Source: Burkholderia sp. WSM2230
Lineage (GTDB): Bacteria; Pseudomonadota; Gammaproteobacteria; Burkholderiales; Burkholderiaceae
Reading direction: 5' to 3'
Assembly: GCF_000472445.1 (NCBI RefSeq)
Contig: NZ_AXAJ01000008.1
Location: 64,551 to 128,550 of the forward strand
DNA length: 64,000 nucleotides
The notes beneath the pieces are model-generated. The model had not been told where the DNA came from and did no database searches. It saw only the letters and a program-made list of their open reading frames with translations. Each line of letters begins with the position of its first letter. The first letter of the stretch is position 1. Position numbers and translations under genes: made by a program. Of the stretch, positions 1 to 9,038 are shown piece by piece.

Positions 1-144
1 GACCCGCAGTTTTACGGCGCCAAGATCGCGACCGCGCAGTTTTACGCGGAGCATGTGCTGCCGCTCGCGAGCGCGCTGGAGGCGTCGATTGTCAGTGCGA
101 AGGGCGGCGAGGGAATGTTGGGTTTGTCGGCCGATCAGTTCTGA
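1..144 (+). CDS. Acyl-CoA dehydrogenase, C-terminal end (partial)
   Basis: An open frame enters from the left edge and stops at TGA 142-144, giving 47 residues that end in GLSADQF. The stretch YGAKIATAQFYAEHVLP resembles the C-terminal helical extension found on Burkholderia fatty acyl-CoA dehydrogenases (the family with an extra C-terminal acetyl-CoA dehydrogenase-like domain). Those enzymes catalyse the FAD-dependent first step of beta-oxidation. Only the tail is visible, so the substrate class cannot be judged. A hairpin follows 38 bp downstream. Confidence 0.65.
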   Translation, partial: DPQFYGAKIATAQFYAEHVLPLASALEASIVSAKGGEGMLGLSADQF

Positions 145-182
145 CGCGGCTCGCGACCTGATAGAAGCTGCAGTCGGAATGC

Positions 183-216
183 AAACGGCGCCTTGTAGGA
201 AGGCGCCGTTTGTTCT
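183..216 (+). terminator. Rho-independent terminator after the acyl-CoA dehydrogenase
   Basis: A perfect 12-bp inverted repeat (AAACGGCGCCTT at 183-194, loop GTAGG, AAGGCGCCGTTT at 200-211) is followed by a short T-rich tail. It lies between two convergent genes and, because both ends are A/T-flanked, could also serve dadA on the minus strand. Confidence 0.8.
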
Positions 217-297
217 TTCGGAAAGCTGGCTTGTGTGGTCACAAACCGCCTGGTGACGCGCCAGGCAGGACGCCCGACGCGGCACGCGTCATGCGCG

Positions 298-1584
298 TCA
301 CGCGTAGGCCGGGCGAGGCGTGACGCCCGTCTCACCGAGATAACGATGCACCGACAGGTCGTCTGCCTTGATCGCGGGCTGCTTGCCGGACATGACGTCG
401 GCCAGCAATTGGCCGGAACCGCAGGACATCGTCCAGCCCAACGTGCCGTGGCCGGTGTTCAGGAACAAATTCGGCACCGGCGTGCGGCCGACGATCGGCG
501 TGCCGTCCGGCGTCATGGGGCGCAGGCCGGTCCAGAAGCTCGCCTTTGACGTATCGCCGCCGCCGGGGAACAGATCGTTCACGCACAGTTCGAGCGTTTC
601 GCGGCGAGCTTGCCGCAATGACTTGTCGAAGCCGACAATCTCCGCCATGCCGCCGACGCGAATCCGGTTGTCGAAGCGCGTGATCGCGATCTTGTAGGTT
701 TCGTCGAGCACCGTGGAAACCGGTGCTGCGGCCTCGTTGACGATAGGGGCCGTGATTGAGTAACCCTTCAGCGGGTACACCGGAATTTTCACGAGGCCGG
801 AGAGAAACTTCGTCGAGTAAGAACCGAGCGCGACGACGAACGAATCGGCGCGCACGAGTTCCTTGCCGCATTGCACGCCCGCAATGCGGTCGCCGGCCAT
901 GGCGAGCGCGTCGATCGGCGTGTTGTAGCGGAATTTGACGCCCATCTCTTCGGCCAGCGCGGCGAGGCGCGTGGTGAACATCTGACAATCGCCGGTTTCG
1001 TCGCCCGGCAGGCGCAGGCCGCCCGTCAGCTTATGCGACACCGCGGCCAGCGCCGGTTCGGCCTGGCCGAGTTCAGCCGCAGAAAGCAGTTCGAACGGCA
1101 CGTTTGCCTCGCGCAGCACGGCGATGTCTTTCGCTGCGCCGTCGAATTGCTGCTGCGTGCGGAACACCTGCAGTGTGCCGCCGGTGCGGCCTTCATACTG
1201 AATGCCGGTTTCGGCGCGCAGTGCTTGCAGGCAATCGCGGCTGTATTCGGCGAGGCGGACCATACGACCTTTGTTGACCGCATAACGCGAAGCAGTGCAG
1301 TTCTGCAGCATCTGCCACATCCACTGCAATTGGAACTGCGTGCCGTCGAGGCGGATGGCAAGCGGCGCGTGCTTCTGGAACATCCACTTGACGGCTTTCA
1401 ACGGCACGCCCGGCGCTGCCCACGGCGACGCATAGCCCGGCGAGATCTGGCCGGCGTTGGCAAAGCTCGTTTCGAGCGCCGGGCCCGCCTCCCGGTCGAT
1501 CACGGTCACGTCGTGACCGGCGCGCGCCAGATAATACGCACTCGTCACCCCAACGACGCCACTTCCCAAAACGACGACTCGCAT
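298..1584 (-). CDS. dadA: D-amino acid dehydrogenase DadA
   Basis: DadA oxidatively deaminates D-amino acids, chiefly D-alanine, to 2-oxo acids and passes electrons to the respiratory chain at the inner membrane face. The 428-residue length is typical. The N-terminus carries the FAD-binding GxGxxG motif (LGSGVVG, residues 6-12) followed by the acidic end of the second strand (VIDRE). The DAO-fold C-terminal half has the family motifs [17 protein letters not shown] and [14 protein letters not shown]. It is divergent from an Lrp-family regulator at 1752, the classic arrangement for amino-acid-induced control. No alanine racemase gene (dadX) follows. Confidence 0.95.
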   Translation of the reverse strand: MRVVVLGSGVVGVTSAYYLARAGHDVTVIDREAGPALETSFANAGQISPGYASPWAAPGVPLKAVKWMFQKHAPLAIRLDGTQFQLQWMWQMLQNCTASRYAVNKGRMVRLAEYSRDCLQALRAETGIQYEGRTGGTLQVFRTQQQFDGAAKDIAVLREANVPFELLSAAELGQAEPALAAVSHKLTGGLRLPGDETGDCQMFTTRLAALAEEMGVKFRYNTPIDALAMAGDRIAGVQCGKELVRADSFVVALGSYSTKFLSGLVKIPVYPLKGYSITAPIVNEAAAPVSTVLDETYKIAITRFDNRIRVGGMAEIVGFDKSLRQARRETLELCVNDLFPGGGDTSKASFWTGLRPMTPDGTPIVGRTPVPNLFLNTGHGTLGWTMSCGSGQLLADVMSGKQPAIKADDLSVHRYLGETGVTPRPAYA

Positions 1585-1751
1585 AGCTGCTCCAGAAAAT
1601 TCTCAAGGATTCGAGGGCGGTGCTTGCGTCGTTTCGTTGGAATTCATTCGATTCACGACGTGTAATGCCGGGCGCCCAGTGTTAACCGCTATACTATTGG
1701 CGAGCTAGTAGGTTTTGTTATCGTATTTTTGCGATTTTTAGAAAAAAGACC

Positions 1752-2252
1752 ATGCGCACCCAACGTCAACCGGTCCGAGCGCTCGACAAGCTAGATCACA
1801 GGATTCTTCGCCTGCTGCAGCAGGACGGCCGCATGGCCATGAAAGACCTCGCGGAGCAGGTGGGATTGTCGGTCACGCCGTGTATCGAGCGCGTCAAGCG
1901 CATGGAGCGCGACGGCGTGATCACCGGCTACTATGCGCGCGTGAATCCGGCGGAGCTGGGCGCGGCGCTGCTGGTGTTCGTCGAAATCACGCTCGACCAT
2001 AAAAGTGGCAACATGTTCGACCAGTTTCGACGCGAGGTGCAGAAGATCCCGGAGGTGCTCGAATGCCACCTGGTGTCCGGCGATTTCGACTATCTGATCA
2101 AGGCGCGCATTGGCGAAATGGCCGACTACCGCAAGCTGCTCGGCGATATCCTGCTTCAGCTTCCCGGCGCGGTGCAGTCGAAAAGCTATGTAGTGATGGA
2201 GGAGATCAAGGAAACGCTGACCATTCCGGTGGGGGACGAAGCAGCGCGCTAG
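1752..2252 (+). CDS. Lrp/AsnC family transcriptional regulator, probable dadA activator
   Basis: A 166-residue feast/famine regulator. Residues ~10-60 form the N-terminal HTH (LDHRILRLLQQDGRMAMKDL, then VGLSVTPCIERVKRME). The remainder is the RAM ligand-binding domain (VLECHLVSGDFDYLIKA). It is transcribed divergently from dadA with a 167-bp shared upstream region that is A/T-rich close to this gene, as expected for Lrp-type binding sites. In Burkholderia and Pseudomonas the equivalent protein controls dad genes in response to alanine; that role is inferred here from position. Confidence 0.9.
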   Translation: MRTQRQPVRALDKLDHRILRLLQQDGRMAMKDLAEQVGLSVTPCIERVKRMERDGVITGYYARVNPAELGAALLVFVEITLDHKSGNMFDQFRREVQKIPEVLECHLVSGDFDYLIKARIGEMADYRKLLGDILLQLPGAVQSKSYVVMEEIKETLTIPVGDEAAR

Positions 2253-2286
2253 GCGTTCGATCAGGGCTCGACAAACGGTGTAAACA

Positions 2287-2302
2287 CTGTATATTTATAC
2301 AG
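2287..2302. promoter_or_regulatory. LexA (SOS) box upstream of the radical SAM gene
   Basis: CTGTATATTTATACAG is a palindrome with CTGTATA and TATACAG arms, one base away from the gammaproteobacterial consensus CTGTATATATATACAG and matching the betaproteobacterial form. It sits 36 bp before the GTG start at 2339 and 34 bp after the lrp-type stop codon, a good position for a repressor-operator. The Pseudomonas aeruginosa homologue of the downstream gene, PA0069, is to my recollection a member of the LexA regulon. Confidence 0.85.
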
Positions 2303-2338
2303 GTGTTTGCGCCGTTTTCCACCTGCTTCTGAACGACC

Positions 2339-3484
2339 GTGACTGAACCCCGTGCCCACTCCACCGCCGAGTATCCCATCGCGCCGCCGGCACCCCGCAA
2401 GGGCCGCGGCGCGGTAACGAACCTGCAAGGCCGCTATGAAGTCGACCAGCGCGAAGCGGTGGACGACGGCTGGGTAGCCGCACCGGACGACGATGAACCG
2501 CAAAAGGTCTTGCGCACGCGGGTATTCGAGGAAAGGGCGAAAAGCATTCTGACGCGGAACAGGTCGCCGGACATCCCGTTTGGCGTGTCGCTCAATCCAT
2601 ATCGCGGGTGCGAGCACGGCTGCATCTATTGCTTTGCGCGGCCCACGCATAGTTACCTCGGCCTCTCGCCGGGGCTCGACTTCGAGAGCCGGATCTACGC
2701 GAAGGTAAACGCGCCCGAACTGCTCGAGCGCGAGTTGTCGAAAAAATCATATGAGCCGGAGCCCATTGCGCTTGGCGTCAATACGGACGCGTGGCAGCCG
2801 GCTGAACGCGAGTGGCGGCTCACGCGGCGCGTCGTCGAGGTTCTGAGCGAGCGCAACCATCCGTTTGCCGCTATTACGAAGTCGTCGCTGATCGAGCGCG
2901 ACCTGGACCTGCTCGCGCCCATGGCGGCTCGCGGCCAGTTCATGGCGGCCATCACCATCACCACGCTCGACGCCGACATCGCGCGCACGCTAGAACCTCG
3001 CGCGGCCACGCCATCCCGGCGCTTGCGCACAATTCGCACGTTGAGCGAGGCGGGCATTCCAGTGGGCGTGAGCATCGCGCCAGTCATCCCATTTGTCACT
3101 GAGCAGGATATGGAGCGCGTCCTCGAGGCTTGCGCGGAAGCGGGCGCCTCCAACGCGAGCTATATCGTGCTGCGTCTGCCGTGGGAAGTGGCGCCGCTGT
3201 TCAAAGACTGGCTCGGCGCGCATTTCCCTGATCGCGCTGAACGGGTCATGGCGCGCGTACGCGACATGCGCGGCGGGAAAGATTACGACTCGTCTTTCTC
3301 GACCCGGATGAAGGGCGAAGGCCTGTGGGCGGATCTGCTCAAGCAGCGCTTCCATAATGCGGTGCGCCGTTTAGGGCTGAACCAGCGCGACCGCGGTATT
3401 CTGGATATGTCGCACTTCCGGCGTCAGGAGGCGCCGCGGCGCCAGGCGGCGAATCGCGACAGCCCACAGCTCGATCTTTTCTAG
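2339..3484 (+). CDS. PA0069 family radical SAM protein
   Basis: A 381-residue radical S-adenosylmethionine protein with the CX3CX2C iron-sulfur cluster motif at C91, C95 and C98 (CEHGCIYC), distantly related to spore photoproduct lyase. The reaction is not established. The start is a GTG; no better in-frame ATG lies between the preceding stop and the conserved N-terminus. A LexA box immediately upstream suggests damage-inducible expression and fits a DNA-repair-related role, which is inference. The C-terminus is basic (RRQEAPRRQAANRD). Confidence 0.88.
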   Translation: MTEPRAHSTAEYPIAPPAPRKGRGAVTNLQGRYEVDQREAVDDGWVAAPDDDEPQKVLRTRVFEERAKSILTRNRSPDIPFGVSLNPYRGCEHGCIYCFARPTHSYLGLSPGLDFESRIYAKVNAPELLERELSKKSYEPEPIALGVNTDAWQPAEREWRLTRRVVEVLSERNHPFAAITKSSLIERDLDLLAPMAARGQFMAAITITTLDADIARTLEPRAATPSRRLRTIRTLSEAGIPVGVSIAPVIPFVTEQDMERVLEACAEAGASNASYIVLRLPWEVAPLFKDWLGAHFPDRAERVMARVRDMRGGKDYDSSFSTRMKGEGLWADLLKQRFHNAVRRLGLNQRDRGILDMSHFRRQEAPRRQAANRDSPQLDLF

Positions 3485-3500
3485 CACGCTCGGCGGCGCG

Positions 3501-3968
3501 CTATTGCGACAACTCCTTCGCCGCCTGCACTTGCGTTTCAAAGTAGGTCTGGAAGGCAATGGCAAGACCGGTCATCAACAGAAAGGCGCCGATCAGCAGC
3601 GAAAAGATCACCACCAAGATAACGGTCCAGCCCGAACGGCTTTTGTGCTGCGTGTGCGCGTTGAATTGCCTGTCCCATTTGTCGTCCGGGCGCAGACCGT
3701 AGACGATCGCGGCGAGAAATGCGGCCAGAATCGAAACCGCGCCGGGAAATGCCAGCACCCAGCCCAGCATTGAAGAGCGTTCACTGGCCACCAGCAGCAT
3801 TGCGCCGGGAATGCCGATCAGCGTGCCAATTACATGAGCCCAGCCGTAAATGTCGCGCGGTCCATACAGATAAAAGCGGTGGGCGCCTAGCGTGCCCAGG
3901 AAAAAGGCTAGGGCAGCAGTAATTGTTTTGGAGCGGAAGTAAGTTGAGGTCGAAGCAGCAGTGGACAT
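3501..3968 (-). CDS. TM2 domain-containing membrane protein
   Basis: About 155 residues from the ATG at 3968 (a 24-residue upstream extension to 4040 is possible but unlike the family). It shows the TM2 signature: a hydrophobic helix, then GTLGAHRFYLYG, then a second membrane helix. Two or three further hydrophobic segments follow (AILAAFLAAIVYG; WTVILVVIFSLLIGAFLLMTGLAIAF). The molecular role of bacterial TM2 proteins is unknown. It converges on the radical SAM gene with a 16-bp gap and no visible terminator. Confidence 0.8.
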   Translation of the reverse strand: MSTAASTSTYFRSKTITAALAFFLGTLGAHRFYLYGPRDIYGWAHVIGTLIGIPGAMLLVASERSSMLGWVLAFPGAVSILAAFLAAIVYGLRPDDKWDRQFNAHTQHKSRSGWTVILVVIFSLLIGAFLLMTGLAIAFQTYFETQVQAAKELSQ

Positions 3969-4240
3969 GGAGAGGTGGTCAGAGGCACAAGCGGTCAAGA
4001 ACCGGCGCTCGGCAACAGGTGGGGAAAAGAAGCGGTGCACCGTTGCGCGGCGGACCGTCGCGCATTCTACGCCGCCCGCGAACGACTGGTCACGCCGCGC
4101 TCCGCCTCAGCGCTGCTTGGGTGATCAGAGCCGGAGTGATAGGCGCGCTGCCGCTTTTGCTGGCAACGTCCGCATCTGCGTGCTGCAGGTCGGGCTTGGC
4201 CTGGCAGCAACTCGGGCACGTGTCCGGCAGTGGCGGGCGC

Positions 4241-5431
4241 TCAAGGCGCCGAGTAAGTGACGCGGTAGATCGCACCGGCGTAGTCGTCGCTGATAAGCAG
4301 GGAGCCGTCAGGCAGCGGCAGGACATCGGCAGGGCGGCCCCAAACGGTTTCCCCGGACTGAAGCCATCCCTCGGCAAATACTTCTTGCCGCGCATGACTG
4401 CCGTCCGGTTCCGTGACGACCCGCACCACGCGGTAGCCAGACTTCTTGCTGCGGTTCCAGGAACCGTGCTCGGCAATGAAAATGTTGTTGCGGTACTCGG
4501 GCGGGAACATCGAGCCGCTGTAAAAGCGCATGCCGAGCGCGGCGACGTGCGCGCCCAGTTTCGCCACCGGCGGCGCAAACCCGCTGCAGGGATGGCCGGC
4601 GCCGAACTCCGGATCGGCTACCGTGCCGGCGTGGCAGTATGGAAAGCCGAAATCCAGGCCAGCCCGCGGGGCGCGGTTCAGTTCGTCGTCCGGTACGTCG
4701 TCGCCCAGCAGATCGCGGCCGTTGTCGGTGAACCACAGCTCGTGCGTCGCCGGATGCCACGCAAAGCCCACCGAGTTGCGCACGCCGCGCGCGACCACTT
4801 CGTAATGGCTGCCGTCCGGGTCCATGCGGCCGATCATCGCGTAGCGGTCGCGGTCTTTGAGGCAGACGTTGCACGGCGCCCCCTGCGGGACGTAGAGCTT
4901 GCCGTCCGGTCCGAAAGCGATGAATTTGGCGCCGTGACTGGTCTCGGCGGGCAACTTGTCCGTGACCACGGCTGGCTGTGGCGGCGCGGTCAGGCGAGTG
5001 TCGATCGAATCGAAGCGTAAAATTCGCGACACCGCCGAGACATACAGCGCGCCATTGTGCCAGGCCACGCCGACCGGGGCTTCGAGCCCCGCGGCCACGA
5101 CATGTCGCGCGGCGACCCGTGTGCCTTGCAGCTCCAGCGCGTAGACGTGGCCGTCGAAACTGCCTATATAGAGAACGCCCTTTGGCGAGAACGTCATGGC
5201 GCGCGCGCTCGGCACCGCGTCTGACAGGACTTCGATGTGAAAGCCCGGCGGCAGTTTGATGCGCTCGACAGGCGGTGCGGCGGCTACGCTGCAGGCAAAG
5301 GCCGCCAGCAGCACCGCCGCCGCGGGGCGCGAAACATGTGGAAGACAAACGCGCGAAAGATAGACAAACACTGTCCGGCGGGCGGAACAGAAAAGCGCAA
5401 GGGCGGTTCGCGGCAGAGATTTCACGGGCAT
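4241..5431 (-). CDS. Secreted PQQ-dependent sugar (sorbosone/glucose) dehydrogenase-like protein
   Basis: A 396-residue protein with an N-terminal hydrophobic export segment around residues 36-52 (AAAVLLAAFACSVAAA) and a six-bladed beta-propeller of the glucose/sorbosone dehydrogenase family. Blade motifs visible include FSPKGVLYIGSFDGHVYAL, FGPDGKLYVPQGAPC, RNSVGFAWHPATHELWFTDNGRD and FIAEHGSWNRS. Members are periplasmic quinoprotein dehydrogenases of sugars or aldoses, but many have no proven substrate. CNVCL could be a disulfide or metal site. No PQQ biosynthesis gene lies nearby, so cofactor use is inferred from family only. Confidence 0.85.
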   Translation of the reverse strand: MPVKSLPRTALALFCSARRTVFVYLSRVCLPHVSRPAAAVLLAAFACSVAAAPPVERIKLPPGFHIEVLSDAVPSARAMTFSPKGVLYIGSFDGHVYALELQGTRVAARHVVAAGLEAPVGVAWHNGALYVSAVSRILRFDSIDTRLTAPPQPAVVTDKLPAETSHGAKFIAFGPDGKLYVPQGAPCNVCLKDRDRYAMIGRMDPDGSHYEVVARGVRNSVGFAWHPATHELWFTDNGRDLLGDDVPDDELNRAPRAGLDFGFPYCHAGTVADPEFGAGHPCSGFAPPVAKLGAHVAALGMRFYSGSMFPPEYRNNIFIAEHGSWNRSKKSGYRVVRVVTEPDGSHARQEVFAEGWLQSGETVWGRPADVLPLPDGSLLISDDYAGAIYRVTYSAP

Positions 5432-5522
5432 TCCGTCAGGTTCTTCAGGCGTTTGCGTGAGGTCGCGAGCCCGCGCTGTATGGGCGGCGCAACCCGATTG
5501 CTCAGTTTATGCCGGTAAGTGT

Positions 5523-5551
5523 TTGTTATGGCGTCAGTTTCCCGCTATAAT
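5523..5551 (+). promoter_or_regulatory. Sigma-70 promoter of the rpsP operon
   Basis: TTGTTA (5523-5528), a 17-bp spacer, then a perfect TATAAT (5546-5551). The predicted start of transcription near 5558 leaves a leader of about 40 nt before the rpsP ATG. Confidence 0.75.
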
Positions 5552-5596
5552 CGCGTGTTTCAGTCGTTCCGAACCCCGGTTTTCAAGGATTCTAGT

Positions 5597-5851
5597 ATGG
5601 TCATCATCCGCTTGGCTCGTGGCGGCTCCAAGAAGCGCCCGTTCTACAACATCGTCGCAACCGACTCGCGTAACCGTCGTGACGGCCGCTTCATTGAGCG
5701 CGTTGGCTTCTACAACCCGGTCGCTACGAAGGGCGAAGCTCTGCGTATCGCTCAAGACCGCCTGACGTATTGGCAAGGCGTTGGCGCACAACTGTCGCCG
5801 ACCGTCGAGCGTCTCGTGAAAGAAGCGCAAAAGGCGCAGCCTGCTGCCTAA
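5597..5851 (+). CDS. rpsP: 30S ribosomal protein S16
   Basis: An 84-residue S16 ([20 protein letters not shown]...), a small basic subunit protein that binds 16S rRNA early in 30S assembly. The start is the ATG at 5597, preceded by AAGGA; an upstream in-frame ATG at 5519 would precede the promoter -10 box and is not used. It is first in the conserved rpsP-rimM-trmD-rplS operon. Confidence 0.98.
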   Translation: MVIIRLARGGSKKRPFYNIVATDSRNRRDGRFIERVGFYNPVATKGEALRIAQDRLTYWQGVGAQLSPTVERLVKEAQKAQPAA

Positions 5852-5852
5852 T

Positions 5853-5878
5853 GGTAGCTTGCATGGGTAGCTTGCATG
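5853..5878. repeat. 13-bp tandem duplication between rpsP and rimM
   Basis: GGTAGCTTGCATG occurs twice back to back directly after the rpsP stop codon. Each copy supplies a spurious ATG. No function is evident. Confidence 0.8.
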
Positions 5879-5996
5879 GGTATTGTCGTTGGTCTGGCCG
5901 GCGGCTCACGCAGCTTGCGTAAGCAGTCCGATGCGCAAGATGTTTTGCTGAAGCAGGCGTCGAAGTTCGTGGCGAGGCTCAATCTGAGGTTCAATT

Positions 5997-6779
5997 ATGT
6001 CTGAGCGTGATTCCGGCAGTTCAGGTCGCGTGAAGGCAAAGGCGCCGGCAAGCCAGCCAGCAAAGCAGCCAGCAAAAGGCGCCAGCCCAGAGGCAAGCCC
6101 GCACGCAAAGATGTCTGGTCAGGCGCCGTTCGGTGCATTCGTCCGCAAGCCGGGTGAGCGGGCCGGAGGCAAGGCGAAAGCCAATGTTGCAACCGCCGGT
6201 TCCGAGGCAGCAGCCATGCGTCCGGAAACGGCGGAGAGCTGGCCGGCGGACGCGGTGGAAGTCGGCGCAATCGTCGACGCTTACGGTCTCAAGGGCTGGG
6301 TCAAGGTAGCCGCGCATGCGGATGCCGGACAAGGCGGCGACGCTTTGCTGAGCGCAAAGCGCTGGTGGCTCCTGAAGGGCCGCGAGCGCCAATCGGCGCC
6401 GTCATTGCAGGCAAAAACGCACAGCGACAGCGTGGTGGCCCATCTGGGCGGCGTCGCTGACCGCGATGCAGCGCTGGCACTGCGCGGCTCCCGGGTCTAT
6501 ATCAGCCGCAGCGAATTCCCGGCGCTGGAAGCCGACGAATTTTACTGGGTCGACCTGCTCGGCCTTGATGTAGTGAACCTTGCCGGCGTGAACCTCGGCA
6601 AGGTCGCAGGAATGATCGACAACGGCGCGCACTCAGTGTTGCGCGTCGAATATCCGGCGGCCGACAAAAGCGGCAAGCCGGTCACCGGCGAGCGTTTGAT
6701 CCCGTTCGTCGGTGTGTTTGTCAAAACGGTGGACCAGGCGGCGAAGCAGATCACCGTCGACTGGGAAGCCGATTATTGA
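5997..6779 (+). CDS. rimM: Ribosome maturation factor RimM with long N-terminal extension
   Basis: RimM binds S19 in the 30S head and assists late 16S processing. The conserved part begins near residue 83 ([23 protein letters not shown]), with the PRC-barrel domain following ([34 protein letters not shown]). At 260 residues it is much longer than the usual ~175. The first ~80 residues are Ala/Lys/Pro/Gly-rich and probably disordered. The 145-bp gap from rpsP contains only a short duplication. A start nearer the core domain is possible but no better ribosome-binding site is seen. Confidence 0.93.
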   Translation: MSERDSGSSGRVKAKAPASQPAKQPAKGASPEASPHAKMSGQAPFGAFVRKPGERAGGKAKANVATAGSEAAAMRPETAESWPADAVEVGAIVDAYGLKGWVKVAAHADAGQGGDALLSAKRWWLLKGRERQSAPSLQAKTHSDSVVAHLGGVADRDAALALRGSRVYISRSEFPALEADEFYWVDLLGLDVVNLAGVNLGKVAGMIDNGAHSVLRVEYPAADKSGKPVTGERLIPFVGVFVKTVDQAAKQITVDWEADY

Positions 6780-6817
6780 TAGTTCAGCAAATCGAGTTCG
6801 CTAAAACGGAGAGAGCG

Positions 6818-7585
6818 ATGCAGTTCGATGTCGTCACGCTCTTTCCAGAAATGTTTCGCGCGCTGACCGATTGGGGCATTACCAGCCGGGCAGCCAAGCA
6901 GCAACGCTATGGGTTGCGCACGTGGAATCCGCGTGATTTCACGACCGACAACTACCGCACAATCGACGATCGCCCGTACGGCGGCGGCCCCGGCATGGTC
7001 ATGCTGGCAAGGCCGCTGGAAGATGCGATCACGGCGGCCAAGGCGGCGCAGGCGGAACAGGGTATTAGCGCGCCGCGTGTCGTGATGATGTCGCCGCAGG
7101 GCGCCACGCTGAATCACGAACGTGTCATGAAGTTCGCCGCGCAACCCGGGTTGATCCTGCTTTGCGGCCGTTATGAGGCGATCGACCAGCGCCTGCTCGA
7201 CCGTGTTGTGGACGAAGAAGTCAGTCTTGGCGACTTCGTGCTGTCAGGCGGCGAGTTGCCGGCCATGGCGTTGATGGATGCAGTCGTGCGCCAGTTGCCA
7301 GGCGTGCTCAATGATTCGCAGTCGGCGGTACAGGACAGTTTTGTCGACGTGCTGCTCGACTGTCCGCACTACACGCGGCCCGAGGAATACCACGGCGTGC
7401 GTGTTCCCGATGTGCTGCTTGGCGGCCATCATGCGGAGATCGAGGCATGGCGGCGGCGTGAAGCGCTGCGCAATACGCTGCGCAAACGGCCTGACCTGAT
7501 CGTCAAGGCCAGAAAGAACAAGATGTTGAGCCGTGCCGACGAGGCATGGCTTGCAAGTCTCGCGAAGGAAGAGCCGAAGGCTTGA
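6818..7585 (+). CDS. trmD: tRNA (guanine-N1)-methyltransferase TrmD
   Basis: A 255-residue SPOUT methyltransferase that makes m1G37 in tRNAs reading CNN and GNN-type codons, preventing +1 frameshifting. The family motifs are present: [13 protein letters not shown] at the N-terminus, the trefoil-knot region [16 protein letters not shown] and [14 protein letters not shown], and the C-terminal HTH-like domain. The start is the ATG at 6818 behind ACGGAGAG; an in-frame TTG at 6776 overlaps the rimM end and is less likely. Confidence 0.97.
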   Translation: MQFDVVTLFPEMFRALTDWGITSRAAKQQRYGLRTWNPRDFTTDNYRTIDDRPYGGGPGMVMLARPLEDAITAAKAAQAEQGISAPRVVMMSPQGATLNHERVMKFAAQPGLILLCGRYEAIDQRLLDRVVDEEVSLGDFVLSGGELPAMALMDAVVRQLPGVLNDSQSAVQDSFVDVLLDCPHYTRPEEYHGVRVPDVLLGGHHAEIEAWRRREALRNTLRKRPDLIVKARKNKMLSRADEAWLASLAKEEPKA

Positions 7586-7614
7586 AGCCCCGGTCTTTCG
7601 AGCGGACGACAGGC

Positions 7615-7640
7615 GGCGCCGCACATGCGTGTACGGCGCC
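7615..7640 (+). other. Intercistronic hairpin between trmD and rplS
   Basis: GGCGCCG (7615-7621) pairs with CGGCGCC (7634-7640) around a partly paired 12-nt loop. There is no T-tract, so it is not a standard terminator. It could be an RNA processing or stability element that lets rplS be expressed above trmD, as ribosomal protein output requires. Confidence 0.5.
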
Positions 7641-7725
7641 TGATGTGAACCCATCCTCTATCGGGGCCGTAGCCTTTCATGCAAGGCAGGTACGAACGCC
7701 GACAAGATGGACTTAGGAGTCAGTG

Positions 7726-8112
7726 ATGAATCTGATTGCAAAACTCGAGCAGGAAGAAATCGCGCGCGCCCTCGGCGAGAAGACCATCCCCGAATTCGCT
7801 CCGGGCGACACGGTGGTTGTCAGCGTGAACGTGGTTGAAGGTACGCGTAAGCGTGTTCAGGCTTACGAAGGCGTCGTGATCGCCAAGCGTAACCGTGGTC
7901 TGAATTCGTCGTTCATCGTCCGTAAGATTTCGTCGGGCGAAGGTGTCGAGCGTACGTTCCAGACGTACTCGCCGCTGCTGGCAAGCATCGTCGTGAAGCG
8001 TCGTGGCGATGTGCGTCGTGCGAAGCTGTACTACCTGCGCGACCGTTCGGGCAAGTCGGCTCGAATCAAGGAAAAGCTGGTCTCGAAAGACCGCGCTGCT
8101 TCCCAGGCGTAA
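7726..8112 (+). CDS. rplS: 50S ribosomal protein L19
   Basis: A 128-residue L19 ([17 protein letters not shown]...; [35 protein letters not shown]) located at the 30S-50S interface. The ATG at 7726 is preceded by TAGGAG; a GTG immediately upstream is not needed. It is the last gene of the rpsP operon, followed by a strong terminator. Codon use is biased as expected for ribosomal proteins. Confidence 0.98.
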   Translation: MNLIAKLEQEEIARALGEKTIPEFAPGDTVVVSVNVVEGTRKRVQAYEGVVIAKRNRGLNSSFIVRKISSGEGVERTFQTYSPLLASIVVKRRGDVRRAKLYYLRDRSGKSARIKEKLVSKDRAASQA

Positions 8113-8122
8113 ATGCTGTAAG

Positions 8123-8150
8123 AAAAAGCACCCCTCGCGGGTGCTTTTTT
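8123..8150 (+). terminator. Rho-independent terminator of the rpsP-rplS operon
   Basis: AAAAAGCACCC (8123-8133) pairs with GGGTGCTTTTT (8139-8149) around a 5-nt loop and ends in a T6 run. Confidence 0.92.
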
Positions 8151-8191
8151 GTTTGCCAGGTCAAAATAGCGGCATCGCCTTATCCGCTCAC

Positions 8192-8923
8192 TTGAGAGAT
8201 CCGTTGATCCGCCCCGTCTTTGAACCTGAAGCGCTGCCCGTCGAAGCAACGGGTGCCCACCTGCCGCCGGTAGCCGCGGAGCGTCTTACGCCCGAGGCCC
8301 TGCGCGCCCGTTTCAAGCAACCTCTTTTCTGGACGCCCGAGCCGATCGTCGAGGCGCCGTGGCGTGACATTCAAGCCGATCCGCGTGTTGCGTCCGTATT
8401 GGTGCCGCTCGTGATTCGCGCCAACGGCCTCACGGTACTGCTCACGCAGCGAGCAGATCATCTCAACGACCATGCGGGTCAGGTCAGTTTTCCGGGCGGC
8501 CGTCAGGAGCCGTTCGATGCCGATGCAACGGCGACTGCCTTGCGCGAAGCGCAAGAGGAGGTCGGGCTCGCGCCTTCACGCGTCGAAGTGCTGGGTGCGC
8601 TGCCCGACTATCTGACGGGCACGGGCTTTCGCGTCACGCCGGTAATCGGTCTTGTCCATCCGCCGTTCGCTTTAAAAGCGGATGCGCTCGAGGTCGCGGA
8701 AGTCTTCGAAGTGCCGCTTGCGTTCCTGATGAACCCGGCGCATCACGAAGAGCGCGTGTTCCGGTATGAAGGCGGCGAGCGCCGTTTTTTCGCGATGCCG
8801 TATCCGCGCGGAGCATCGCTCGAAGCAGCGGAGAAAGGCGGAAGCAGCACAGGCAGCCACTATTTCATCTGGGGCGCGACGGCCGCGATGCTGCGCAACT
8901 TTTATCGCTTTCTCGCGGCCTGA
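8192..8923 (+). CDS. Nudix hydrolase, CoA pyrophosphatase (NudL-like)
   Basis: About 243 residues. The Nudix box is complete: GGRQEPFDADATATALREAQ followed by EEVGL, matching GX5EX7REUXEEXGU, preceded by the CoA-pyrophosphatase-typical QRADHLNDHAGQVSFPGG. Members cleave CoA and its thioesters to 3',5'-ADP and acyl-phosphopantetheine. No ATG precedes the conserved region after the rplS terminator, so initiation is at a TTG: 8192 (chosen) or 8204, the latter with GAGAG just before it. The frame also runs back into rplS, which is a shadow. Confidence 0.88.
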   Translation: MRDPLIRPVFEPEALPVEATGAHLPPVAAERLTPEALRARFKQPLFWTPEPIVEAPWRDIQADPRVASVLVPLVIRANGLTVLLTQRADHLNDHAGQVSFPGGRQEPFDADATATALREAQEEVGLAPSRVEVLGALPDYLTGTGFRVTPVIGLVHPPFALKADALEVAEVFEVPLAFLMNPAHHEERVFRYEGGERRFFAMPYPRGASLEAAEKGGSSTGSHYFIWGATAAMLRNFYRFLAA

Positions 8924-9038
8924 GACGGACGTCCCGCGTGTGCCGATTGAGTGTTTGGCAACGTCCCCGCTCAGCGGCATCCGACCCTGTGCTATCGTTA
9001 CGAAACAATCGTAAAACTCGAAAAGCACGGCGCATCGC

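Noticed and set aside
5876..6004. 42-codon frame between rpsP and rimM starting in the 13-bp duplication
   Set aside because: It overlaps the rimM start out of frame, has no proper ribosome-binding site and no hydrophobic or charged pattern of interest.
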